Assembly: GCF_022414535.1 (NCBI RefSeq)
Contig: NZ_JADWYM010000009.1
Span: forward strand, 1 to 64,000
From: Streptomyces sp. MUM 2J
GTDB lineage: Bacteria > Actinomycetota > Actinomycetes > Streptomycetales > Streptomycetaceae
DNA length: 64,000 bases
Reading direction: 5' to 3'
In this document: piece after piece, positions 27,751 to 35,385 of the stretch
Layout: every line of letters begins with the position of its first letter
Position numbering within the stretch: the first letter of the stretch is position 1
Position numbers and translations under genes: made by a program
Notes under the pieces: model-generated
Told to the model about the DNA's origin: nothing
The model's database searches: none
What the model saw: the letters and a program-made list of their open reading frames with translations, nothing else

Positions 27751-28006
27751 ATGGCCATGCCCGATGTCAGAACCGCCCGGGCACCATCCGCCGCTGCACC
27801 CTCGCCGCGGGCGGCGCCCTCGGCCCCGGAGCCGCACTGGCGGCCTGCGGCGGCGGAACGGCGAAGGGCGGGACACGGGCGGGCGGGGGCACGCCGGCCG
27901 CCGGGTGCGGCCCGTCGGCGAACGCGGGTTCGACCGCCGCCGGATCACCTTCGCCGGCTACTGGCGCCGGGGTCCGACGGAGGAGCGGTTGCGCGCGCGG
28001 GAGTGA
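27751..28006 (+). pseudogene. Decayed ABC solute-binding lipoprotein, N-terminal remnant
   Basis: No single frame gives a sensible protein, but three frames joined do. ATG 27757 gives MPDVRTAR. A shift then gives TIRRCTLAAGGALGPGAALAAC followed by GGG, a twin-arginine-like or lipoprotein signal with a lipobox Cys. A second shift gives FDRRRITFAGYWRRG, typical of the first strand of a substrate-binding protein. The stop at 28006 ends it. It lies just before the convergent hexosaminidase. This is probably a solute-binding lipoprotein gene broken by two frameshifts and truncated; the interpretation is inference. Confidence 0.45.
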
Positions 28007-28021
28007 CCGCCCGGTGGCGGC

Positions 28022-29647
28022 TCAGCGGGCCGGCCAGGGGACCTGCGGCGAGCGGTGGTAGCGGATGCCCAGGGCGTCCCAGCGCGGTCCCTGCGCGGCG
28101 AGCCGCACCCGGTACGACGCCCAGTCGTGGGTGGCCGCCGGCGACCAGCCCAGTTCGGCGGCGCCCGCCAGCCGCGGGAAGGCCAGGTACTCCAGGCCGT
28201 CCTGGTCGGCGACCGTCTCCGTCCACAGCGGCGCCTCCACGCCCCGGACCGCGGTGGCGGGGACGCCCGGGAGGTAGGTGCCGGGATCCCAGTCGTAGGA
28301 CCGGCGCACCTGAACGTAGCCCGCCCACGACAGCCCGAGCGGGGTGCCGCGGTCGTACTTCATGTCGAGATAGATCCGGTCGGCCGGCGACAGGATCAGC
28401 CCGGTGCCGTGCTGTGCGGCCCGCACCACCTGGGCCTTCTCCGCGGCACCCGTGGAGTCCAGGCCCCAGTACTGCACGAGCGCACCGCGGGCCGGGGCGG
28501 CGGCGGCCAGCTGGTGCCAGCCGATGACGGTCTTGCCGTACTCGGCGACGACCGGCTGCACCCGGTCCATGAACTTCACGTAGTCCTCGTGGCCGGTGGA
28601 GTGCGCCTCGTCGCCGCCGATGTGCAGGTAGCGGCCCGGGGTGAGGGCGGCCACCTCGCGGACGACGTCGTCCACGAAGTCGTAGGTGACGTCCTTCGAC
28701 ACGCACAGCGAGCTGAAGCCGACGTCGGTGCCGGTGTAGAGCGGGGGTGCGGCACCGTCGCAGTTCAGCTCGGCGTAGGAGGCGAGCGCGGCGCGGGTGT
28801 GGCCCGGCATGTCCAGCTCGGGGACGACCTCCAGATGGCGGGAGGCGGCGTACCGGACGATCTCCTTGTAGTCGTCCTTGGTGTAGTGGCCGCCCGTGCC
28901 GCCGCCGACCTGGGTTGATCCGCCGTGGGCGGCCAGGCGCGGCCAGGAGTCGATCGCGATGCGCCAGCCCTGGTCGTCGGTGAGGTGCAGGTGAAGGGTG
29001 TTGATCTTGTAGAGGGCGAGCTGGTCGATGTACCGCTTGACCTGGGCGACGGTGAAGAAGTGCCGGGCCACGTCCAGCATCGCGCCGCGGTAGGAGTAGC
29101 GCGGGCGGTCGGCGACGGTGCCGCCGGCAACCGGCCAGGGGCCGGGCTGCACGGTGCCCCTCTCGACGGCGGCGGGCAGGAGCTGGCGGAGGGTCTGCAC
29201 GCCGTGGAAGAGGCCGGCGGAGGTGGGGGCGCTGATGGTGACCGCGCTCGGGCCGCTCTGGAGCCGGTATCCCTCGCTGCCGAGTTCCCCCGTCGCGTCC
29301 CGGACCAGCGCGAGCCGGATGCCGGAGCCGTCGCGGGTGGTGACGGGCAGGGAGTAGCCGGTGGAGGGACGCAGGACGGCGGCGAGGTACTCCCCCGTGC
29401 GCCGGGCCTCGGGGGTGCCGTCGACGCGGATGCGGGTGCCGGAGGTGATCCGGTACGGCGCCCCGCCCGCCCTCACCGACGCGGGCGCCGGGATCACCCG
29501 GTCGAGCGGGACCGGGGCCTCTCCCGCCGCCGGTGCGGAGCCGGTGGTGAACACCCCCGCCGAGGCCACGAACAGCATCAGGCCCAGCAGACGGTGGACG
29601 CCGGGGTTCCAACGGATCCGGGCTGCGGTTCGGTGATGTCCTCGCAC
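28022..29647 (-). CDS. Secreted GH20 beta-N-acetylhexosaminidase
   Basis: The product is 541 residues from GTG 29647, chosen because GAAGGAG lies 6 bases upstream; the frame is open further but without a ribosome site. It has a signal peptide in the first 45 residues (LLGLMLFVASAGVF). The N-terminal GH20b domain is at about 50-170 and the GH20 TIM barrel at about 175-520. The barrel has RYSYRGAMLDVARHF, LHLHLTDDQGWR, and the catalytic Asp-Glu pair in HIGGDEAHST near residue 345. It releases terminal GlcNAc from chitooligosaccharides by substrate-assisted catalysis outside the cell. It is divergent from the gene at 29748. Confidence 0.93.
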   Translation of the reverse strand: MRGHHRTAARIRWNPGVHRLLGLMLFVASAGVFTTGSAPAAGEAPVPLDRVIPAPASVRAGGAPYRITSGTRIRVDGTPEARRTGEYLAAVLRPSTGYSLPVTTRDGSGIRLALVRDATGELGSEGYRLQSGPSAVTISAPTSAGLFHGVQTLRQLLPAAVERGTVQPGPWPVAGGTVADRPRYSYRGAMLDVARHFFTVAQVKRYIDQLALYKINTLHLHLTDDQGWRIAIDSWPRLAAHGGSTQVGGGTGGHYTKDDYKEIVRYAASRHLEVVPELDMPGHTRAALASYAELNCDGAAPPLYTGTDVGFSSLCVSKDVTYDFVDDVVREVAALTPGRYLHIGGDEAHSTGHEDYVKFMDRVQPVVAEYGKTVIGWHQLAAAAPARGALVQYWGLDSTGAAEKAQVVRAAQHGTGLILSPADRIYLDMKYDRGTPLGLSWAGYVQVRRSYDWDPGTYLPGVPATAVRGVEAPLWTETVADQDGLEYLAFPRLAGAAELGWSPAATHDWASYRVRLAAQGPRWDALGIRYHRSPQVPWPAR

Positions 29648-29747
29648 GAGGGCTCCTTCGGGCGGACACGGGCCGGTGCCGGGCACCACCCCGCCGCGGG
29701 AACGGCGCCCGGATCGAGGGTGCGAACCGCGGTGAAACAATTCTTCC

Positions 29748-30635
29748 ATGACGGAAATCATCCAGAGGGACGGCACCTGGGTCCTCGGCGGCGACACCCT
29801 GCGGCTGACACCGGGTCACGACAAGGGCGTGAGCCTCCTGCGCAGGACTCTGGGCGAACTCACCGTTCCCCTGCGGGCGTTGGCCGGCATCTCGTTCGAG
29901 CACGGAAGGAAGGGCGGACGGCTCAGGCTGCGGCTGCGCGACGGCGCGGACCCGCTGCTGCACGCGACGGGCGGGCGGCTCGCCGAGGCACACGACCCCT
30001 ACCAGCTGATCGTCGAACCCGACCGCCTCGGCGTCGCCGAGTACGTCGCCGAGGAGGTCCGCAACACGCTGCTGCTGGACCGGGTGCCCTCCGGCCCGGT
30101 CGACACCTTCCTGCTGACGGGCCCGCCGGTGCCCCTGTCGGTGTCCGCCGGGGACGGCACCGCGCGTTTCGACGGCGAACACGTCACGCTGGAGTGGAAC
30201 TGGAAGACGGAGGAGGCCAAGGCAGCCGGCGGCTCCCGCGTCCTCGCCGTCCGGGACATCCGGGCCGTGGAGTGGCTGCCGGCGGAGGGGCTGGAGAACG
30301 GCTGCCTGCGCTTCACCGTGGGGAGCGCCCCCACCAAGGCGCCGCCGAAGTACGACCCCCACGCGGTCGAGCTGTGGGGCTTCAAGAAGGACCCGCTGAT
30401 GGCACTGGTCGCCGCGGCGGTCCAGGTCCGGCTGCCGCACCCCGCGCGCCCGCCCGCGGTGGAGGTGGCGCAGCCGCAGGCCGCGGCCCCCGCCCCCACC
30501 CCCGACGCGGACGCGGACGACGATCACGACGCCCTGCTGCGCCGCCTGCGCGAGCTCGGCGACCTGCACCGCTCCGGCGTGCTGACCGACGAGGAATTCG
30601 CCCTCGCCAAGCAGGCAGTCCTGCGCAGAATGTAG
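29748..30635 (+). CDS. DUF4429/SHOCT-domain protein
   Basis: The product is 295 residues, cytoplasmic. Two repeats of a PH-like domain are visible. The first is MTEIIQRDGTWVLGGDTLRL, continuing to about 115 with AGISFEHGRKGGRLRLRLRDG. The second (about 125-240) has ARFDGEHVTLEWNWKTEEAK and EWLPAEGLENGCLRF. A Pro/Ala-rich linker follows. The last 35 residues are a SHOCT motif: LRRLRELGDLHRSGVLTDEEFALAK. SHOCT-tailed proteins often oligomerise; the function is unknown. It is divergent from the hexosaminidase (100-bp gap). Confidence 0.85.
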   Translation: MTEIIQRDGTWVLGGDTLRLTPGHDKGVSLLRRTLGELTVPLRALAGISFEHGRKGGRLRLRLRDGADPLLHATGGRLAEAHDPYQLIVEPDRLGVAEYVAEEVRNTLLLDRVPSGPVDTFLLTGPPVPLSVSAGDGTARFDGEHVTLEWNWKTEEAKAAGGSRVLAVRDIRAVEWLPAEGLENGCLRFTVGSAPTKAPPKYDPHAVELWGFKKDPLMALVAAAVQVRLPHPARPPAVEVAQPQAAAPAPTPDADADDDHDALLRRLRELGDLHRSGVLTDEEFALAKQAVLRRM

Positions 30636-30731
30636 TGCCTCGCCGTCCCCGATCCCGCACTTTCCCCGCCGCCTGCCCGAATTCGGGCAGCTTCCTTGCG
30701 AAACCGCCGCCGGTACCCCAGGATCTAGCGG

Positions 30732-30989
30732 GTGCACGACGAACTTGTTGATCATCTGACGCGGACCACGCCCCTGAACCGGGGCGAGGCGCTGCGCGTG
30801 ATCCAGGACGTGCTCGCCTACTTCGACGAGACGATCGAGGACTACGTCCGTCGCCGCCACCGCGAGCTCCAGGCGCAGGGCCTGGTCAACGCGACGATCT
30901 TCGAACGGATCGCGGCGGACCTGCAGTACCGCGCGGTGGCCCCGCCCGAGCTATCGCTCAGGCAGCTGCGGCGCATCGTCTACGGCTGA
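30732..30989 (+). CDS. Conserved small acidic helical protein
   Basis: The product is 85 residues from GTG 30732. It is helical, without Cys or membrane segment: VDHLTRTTPLNRGEALRVI, then DVLAYFDETIEDYVRRRHRE and a C-terminal PPELSLRQLRRIVYG. It lies 62 bp upstream of glmS in the same direction and could be co-transcribed with it. Codon use is normal for the region. I do not recognise the function. Confidence 0.75.
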   Translation: MHDELVDHLTRTTPLNRGEALRVIQDVLAYFDETIEDYVRRRHRELQAQGLVNATIFERIAADLQYRAVAPPELSLRQLRRIVYG

Positions 30990-31051
30990 CGGCCGGCCGC
31001 CGGCCGGCTCGAACCCGTGGCCCATCCACCTGCGACAGAGGAATACGTTAT

Positions 31052-32869
31052 ATGTGCGGAATCGTCGGATACATCGGGAAGCGTGATGTCGCTCCTCTGC
31101 TCCTGGAGGGTCTGCAGCGCCTGGAGTACCGCGGTTACGACTCCGCGGGCATCGTGGTCAGCACCCCCAGGACCGCCGGCCTGAAGATGGTCAAGGCCAA
31201 GGGTCGGGTCCGCGACCTGGAGGCCAAGGTCCCGGCGCGGTTCAAGGGCACCACCGGCATCGCCCACACCCGTTGGGCCACCCACGGCGCCCCGTCCGAC
31301 GTGAACGCCCACCCGCACCTGGACGCCGGGGGCAAGGTCGCCGTCGTCCACAACGGCATCATCGACAACGCCGCCGACCTGCGCCGCAAGCTGGAGGCGG
31401 ACGGCGTCGAGTTCCTCTCCGAGACCGACACCGAGGTCCTGACCCACCTGATCTCCCGCTCGCAGGCCGGCAAGCTGGAGGACAGGGTCCGCGAGGCCCT
31501 GCGCGTCGTCGAGGGCACGTACGGCATCGCCGTGATGCACGCCGACTTCAACGACCGCATCGTCGTCGCCCGCAACGGCTCGCCGGTCGTCCTCGGCATC
31601 GGCGAGAAGGAGATGTTCGTCGCCTCGGACATCGCCGCGCTGGTCACCCACACCCGGCAGATAGTGACCCTCGACGACGGCGAGATGGCCACCCTCAAGG
31701 CCGACGACTTCCGCACGTACACGACGGAGGGCACCCGCACGACGGCGGAACCCACCACCGTCGAGTGGGAGGCCGCCTCCTACGACATGGGCGGCCACGA
31801 CACCTACATGCACAAGGAGATCTCCGAGCAGGCAGACGCGGTCGACCGCGTCCTGCGCGGTCGCATCGACGACCGCTTCTCCACCGTGCACCTCGGCGGA
31901 CTGAACCTGGACGCCCGTGAGGCACGGCAGATCCGCCGTGTGAAGATCCTCGGCTGCGGCACCTCGTACCACGCGGGCATGATCGGCGCCCAGATGATCG
32001 AGGAACTGGCCCGCATCCCCGCGGACGCGGAGCCCGCCTCCGAATTCCGCTACCGCAACGCGGTCGTCGACCCCGACACCCTCTACATCGCCGTGTCGCA
32101 GTCCGGCGAGACCTACGACGTCCTCGCGGCCGTCCAGGAGCTCAAGCGCAAGGGCGCCCGGGTGCTCGGCGTCGTCAACGTCGTCGGCTCGGCCATCGCC
32201 CGCGAGGCGGACGGCGGCATCTACGTACACGCCGGCCCCGAGGTCTGCGTCGTGTCGACCAAGTGCTTCACCAACACCTGCGTCGCCTTCGCCCTGCTCG
32301 CCCTGCACCTGGGCCGTACCCGCGACCTCTCGGTCCGCGACGGCAAGCGGATCATCGAGGGCCTGCGCAAGCTGCCCGCCCAGATCACCGAGATCCTGGA
32401 GCAGGAGGACGCGATCAGGAAGCTCTCGGAGCAGTTCACCGACGCCCGCTCGATGCTGTTCATCGGCCGCGTCCGGGGCTACCCGGTCGCCCGCGAGGCC
32501 TCCCTGAAGCTCAAGGAGGTCTCCTACATCCACGCCGAGGCCTACCCGGCCTCCGAGCTCAAGCACGGCCCGCTGGCGCTGATCGAGCCCGCGCTCCCGA
32601 CGGTGGCGATCGTCCCCGACGACGACCTGCTGGAGAAGAACCGCGCGGCGATGGAGGAGATCAAGGCCCGCAGCGGGCAGATCGTCGCCGTCGCCCACCA
32701 GCACCAGGAGAAGGCCGACCACACCATCGTGGTCCCGAAGAACGAGGACGAGCTCGACCCGATCCTCATGGGCCTCCCCCTCCAGCTCCTCGCCTACCAC
32801 ACGGCCAAGGCGCTGGGCCGCGACATCGACAAGCCCCGGAACCTGGCGAAGTCGGTGACGGTCGAGTAG
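31052..32869 (+). CDS. glmS: Glutamine-fructose-6-phosphate aminotransferase (isomerizing)
   Basis: The product is 605 residues, full length. The N-terminal glutaminase domain opens MCGIVGYIG, with the nucleophile Cys exposed after Met removal, and has HTRWATHGAPSDVNAHPH. Two SIS sugar-isomerase domains follow: LGCGTSYHAGMIGAQ, AVSQSGETYDV and then RGYPVAREASLKLKEVSYIH, ending PRNLAKSVTVE. It makes glucosamine-6-phosphate from fructose-6-phosphate and glutamine for peptidoglycan. AGAGGAA precedes ATG 31052. I see no glmS ribozyme in the 62-bp leader. A very strong hairpin follows the stop. Confidence 0.97.
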   Translation: MCGIVGYIGKRDVAPLLLEGLQRLEYRGYDSAGIVVSTPRTAGLKMVKAKGRVRDLEAKVPARFKGTTGIAHTRWATHGAPSDVNAHPHLDAGGKVAVVHNGIIDNAADLRRKLEADGVEFLSETDTEVLTHLISRSQAGKLEDRVREALRVVEGTYGIAVMHADFNDRIVVARNGSPVVLGIGEKEMFVASDIAALVTHTRQIVTLDDGEMATLKADDFRTYTTEGTRTTAEPTTVEWEAASYDMGGHDTYMHKEISEQADAVDRVLRGRIDDRFSTVHLGGLNLDAREARQIRRVKILGCGTSYHAGMIGAQMIEELARIPADAEPASEFRYRNAVVDPDTLYIAVSQSGETYDVLAAVQELKRKGARVLGVVNVVGSAIAREADGGIYVHAGPEVCVVSTKCFTNTCVAFALLALHLGRTRDLSVRDGKRIIEGLRKLPAQITEILEQEDAIRKLSEQFTDARSMLFIGRVRGYPVAREASLKLKEVSYIHAEAYPASELKHGPLALIEPALPTVAIVPDDDLLEKNRAAMEEIKARSGQIVAVAHQHQEKADHTIVVPKNEDELDPILMGLPLQLLAYHTAKALGRDIDKPRNLAKSVTVE

Positions 32870-32920
32870 CAGTCCGGCCGGCCGGAGCGCCCGCGGCGGT
32901 TCCCCGCCCTCCCGAAGGAC

Positions 32921-32958
32921 CGCGGTTCCCTGCGCCCCCCGGGGCGCAGGGAACCGCG
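32921..32958 (+). terminator. glmS terminator, near-perfect 38-bp palindrome
   Basis: CGCGGTTCCCTGCGCCCC (32921-32938) and GGGGCGCAGGGAACCGCG (32941-32958) form an 18-bp perfect stem separated by only CC. It lies 51 bases after the glmS stop. Confidence 0.8.
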
Positions 32959-32990
32959 CGAACACACCACCGGCACCCGCACCCGCCACA

Positions 32991-33039
32991 CAACAGGCAA
33001 CAGGCAACAGGCAACAGGCAACAGGCAACAGGCAACAGA
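32991..33039. repeat. CAACAGG heptamer tandem repeat
   Basis: Six perfect copies of CAACAGG in tandem are followed by one copy with a single change (CAACAGA). The array lies in the glmS/33124 intergenic space, 7 bp unit, not coding. It is too short-period for CRISPR. The same CAACAGGCAAC string occurs in the palindromic element copy at 18851-18900. Confidence 0.9.
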
Positions 33040-33123
33040 ACGGACCCCCGCGCGCCACCCACGGCACAGGGGGTCCGCTCATCGCACGCCGGGTCCGCCC
33101 GATACCCGGCGTTGCCTGCGCGG

Positions 33124-33687
33124 CTAGCCGGTGGCCGTCACACCCCGGCCCGCAGCGCGCCTGGGAAGTGCCGTGGGCCAGTGGGCCAGAGCGGCCGTCG
33201 CCGCGTACCAGGCCACGGCGCCCGCGGCCACGGCAGCCCAGCCGCCGACCTTGACCAGCGCGGAGCTGTCGGCGAACTCCGCGACGGCGAGCAGCAGCAG
33301 CGCCACGAAGAACAACCCGTGGGCGGCCTGGCCGAGTTGGTCGCCGCCGGCGAGGGTGGCGGAGAGGGCGACGAGCGCGAACAGTAGCAGGAACAGCCCT
33401 GCGGCGTTGCCGGAGACCGGCGTGCCTGCGGAGACGGCCCAGGTGAACCAGAGTGCGCCGAGCGCCGAGAAGGTCGTACCGCCCGCGGTGTCACGGTCGC
33501 GGAAAGCGAGCAGGCCGGCGACGAACAGGGCTATGCCGCCCACGTACTGGGCGACGGAGACGGCGTCGGCCGCCGTCACGCCGTCGATCACGCCGGTGTG
33601 GCCGATGCCGAACGCGAGGAGGGTGATCCCGAGAGCGAGTCGGCCGACGATCGTGGTGATGCTTCCCGCAGAGACGTCGTTGTCCAC
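33124..33687 (-). CDS. GPR1/FUN34/YaaH-family acetate transporter-like membrane protein
   Basis: The product is 187 residues from GTG 33687, chosen for GAAGGGAG at good spacing. It has six predicted membrane helices: ITTIVGRLALGITLLAFGIG, VAQYVGGIALFVAGLLAF, FSALGALWFTWAVS, AAGLFLLLFALVAL, LGQAAHGLFFVALLLLAV and WAAVAAGAVAWYAATAAL. This size and six-helix layout match the AceTr family that moves acetate or succinate. The motif NPAPLGL usual near the N-terminus of the family is not seen; GIGHTG stands in that place, so the substrate may differ. It follows the universal stress protein on the same strand with a 153-bp gap. Confidence 0.75.
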   Translation of the reverse strand: MDNDVSAGSITTIVGRLALGITLLAFGIGHTGVIDGVTAADAVSVAQYVGGIALFVAGLLAFRDRDTAGGTTFSALGALWFTWAVSAGTPVSGNAAGLFLLLFALVALSATLAGGDQLGQAAHGLFFVALLLLAVAEFADSSALVKVGGWAAVAAGAVAWYAATAALAHWPTALPRRAAGRGVTATG

Positions 33688-33758
33688 GGCGGGCTCCCTT
33701 CGTGCTTGTGCAGTTGTGCGGTGAGCCATATATGCCCTTCACAAGAGCACAAACACCC

Positions 33759-33772
33759 CTACGCGCGAGTAG
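33759..33772. promoter_or_regulatory. CTAC-N6-GTAG palindrome upstream of the transporter
   Basis: CTACGCGCGAGTAG is palindromic except for one symmetric mismatch pair. It lies 72 bases upstream of the transporter GTG, in a region less GC-rich than its flanks that likely holds the promoter. Candidate operator only. Confidence 0.3.
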
Positions 33773-33840
33773 ATTTATGCACACGACAAGACAACTGACG
33801 CCCCGTCGGCACCGCGCGGGCGGCGGCGGGGGAACACGGT

Positions 33841-34368
33841 TCAGGGAATGACCACCACGGGCCGCCTCGCGCGCTTGGCGAGCCGCCCCGCGACCGAGCC
33901 GAAGATCCGCCCGACGATGCCGTGGGTGGAACCGACGACGATCGCGTCGGCCTCGTACTCCCGCCCCACCTCTTCGAGTTCGTGGCAGATGTCACCGCCC
34001 CGCTCGACCAGGATCCACGGCACCTCGGCGAGGTAGTCCGCACAGGCCAGTTCCAGGCCGAGCACCTCGGTGCGATGGTCGGGGACGTCCACGAAGACGG
34101 GCGGCTCGCAGCCCGCCCACACCGTCGTGGGCAGCCGGTTGGCCACGTGGACGATGATCAGACCCGAGCCCGAGCGCCGCGCCATGCCGATCGCATACGC
34201 CAGCGCACGTTCACTGGAGGTCGAGCCGTCGAAACCGACCACCACACCGTGCTTGAAGGCGGGATCACATGCGTGGCGTGGCTCCGGCACCGCCTGGGGA
34301 TCGGCCGCCGACGGGTCGGCGACCGGCCGCTTGCGGTCCGCTGGTTCGAAGAATTCGTGACCGGCCAT
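33841..34368 (-). CDS. Universal stress protein (UspA family)
   Basis: The product is 175 residues with a single Usp domain from about 38. The first strand carries VVVGFDGSTSSERAL and the C-terminal ATP-binding motif G-x2-G-x9-G-S is present as GSTHGIVGRIFGSVAGRLAK, followed by RRPVVVIP. The 35-residue N-terminal extension is charged and probably disordered. It likely binds ATP and acts in stress or dormancy survival. The 306-bp divergent gap upstream contains a GGGAAACATGTTCCC palindrome. Confidence 0.9.
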   Translation of the reverse strand: MAGHEFFEPADRKRPVADPSAADPQAVPEPRHACDPAFKHGVVVGFDGSTSSERALAYAIGMARRSGSGLIIVHVANRLPTTVWAGCEPPVFVDVPDHRTEVLGLELACADYLAEVPWILVERGGDICHELEEVGREYEADAIVVGSTHGIVGRIFGSVAGRLAKRARRPVVVIP

Positions 34369-34674
34369 GGCTGTCTCGGCGATCGATCCTTACGGGTGGG
34401 ACGACAGTGTGCAGCAGAGCTGTGTCCGGGAAACATGTTCCCAACCCCATACCCCCAAGGGTACGGCTGCACGCCTCCTTCGCCCAGATCTCGGGACCCC
34501 CGCCACGGGGGTTCCCCGGAGGATGCCCGAAGGGGCACCCACGACGCAACGGTTGCTGCCCCGTACAGACGGTTTGCGCGGTTTCACTCTTCGCCCACCC
34601 CCGGCAGGCGCACAGTGACCGGGCGCTCGAACACGCGTTGAACCGGGCGAAGCGCCACCCCCAGGGAGACCGAC
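34369..34674. promoter_or_regulatory. Divergent regulatory gap with operator-like palindrome and hairpin
   Basis: This gap separates the stress-protein gene (minus) from the membrane protein at 34675 (plus). GGGAAACATGTTCCC (34428-34442) is a near-palindrome with an AACATGTT core. A hairpin at 34493-34515 pairs GGGACCCCCG with CGGGGGTTCC around a 3-base loop. The palindrome is 60 bases upstream of the stress-protein start and suits a repressor or activator site. No gene is convincing inside. Confidence 0.45.
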
Positions 34675-35007
34675 ATGTCCTCACCCGCTCCGAACAGCAC
34701 GAACGACGTCGTCCGCTGGGCCGCCTTCAGTTGCGTCCTCGTTCCCGTGGTGCTGCTGTGGTACGGCGGCTCGCTGGCCGGCGCCGGCGGCACCGCCCTG
34801 GGCCTGGCCGCCGTGACCGCCGCCTGCCGGGTGCTGCTGCGCCGGTCCGAACGCGGCGCTGCCCGGCTGCTCGCCGAGGAGCACGCGCCGCATCGCGGGC
34901 GGCACCACCGGAGCGGTGCGGGGGCACACCGCGGAGGGCGACACCCCGTCGGCGGAGGAGATGCGGAGGACACCCCGGGCCGCGAGGGAAACACACCGGC
35001 CGGTTGA
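34675..35007 (+). CDS. Small membrane protein upstream of adpA
   Basis: The product is 110 residues. Residues about 12-55 hold two hydrophobic helices: VRWAAFSCVLVPVVLLWYGG and AGAGGTALGLAAVTAACRVLL. The C-terminal 50 residues are Arg/Gly/His-rich and probably cytoplasmic. GGGAG precedes ATG 34675. I recall a small membrane protein in the same place next to adpA in other Streptomyces, but the function is unknown. Confidence 0.65.
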   Translation: MSSPAPNSTNDVVRWAAFSCVLVPVVLLWYGGSLAGAGGTALGLAAVTAACRVLLRRSERGAARLLAEEHAPHRGRHHRSGAGAHRGGRHPVGGGDAEDTPGREGNTPAG

Positions 35008-35385
35008 CCGGTTTCTGCGCACTGGAGCGACTCTTTTCAGCCAACTTCCGATGCGTGTGCATCACCCCTCGCCAGGACCCCCAATCCCCCGTTTGACCTG
35101 CATGGAAAGGGTCTCCCGCACCCTCCGCACCCTACGCGGTTTGGCCACTGCGACAAGGCGCACTTCCCCGCACGCCCCGCGAGTGCAACGCTTCGTGATC
35201 GAATGCTTCACGCCAAGTTGCCATGTCGCTAATGCACCGGTTGGTGAACCGGTCGTCATGGCACGGCGCGACGCAGTAAATTCGATCTTGACTGTCGTAC
35301 GGCGGGGGACTCGTGCAGGACCGAGGGGAAACGTGCAGGAGCGACACAACCGAGGAGCCGCGACCACCGAGGGGGGCTTAGCAGG
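35008..35385 (+). promoter_or_regulatory. adpA upstream region
   Basis: This 378-bp gap is less GC-rich than its surroundings, as expected for the complex adpA promoter and leader. In the reverse direction TGGCGTGAAG (35206-35215) matches the AdpA consensus TGGCSNGWWY in nine of ten positions, so autoregulation is plausible. GAGGGGGG and AGGATGAG lie just before the start. I cannot place -35/-10 boxes with confidence. Confidence 0.45.

Noticed and set aside
31000..31051. glmS ribozyme or riboswitch
   Set aside because: The leader is only 62 bp from the previous stop and shows no ribozyme core; the known glmS ribozyme is a Firmicutes feature.
32991..33039. CRISPR-like array
   Set aside because: Unit is 7 bp with no spacers, and no cas genes are near; it is a simple tandem repeat.
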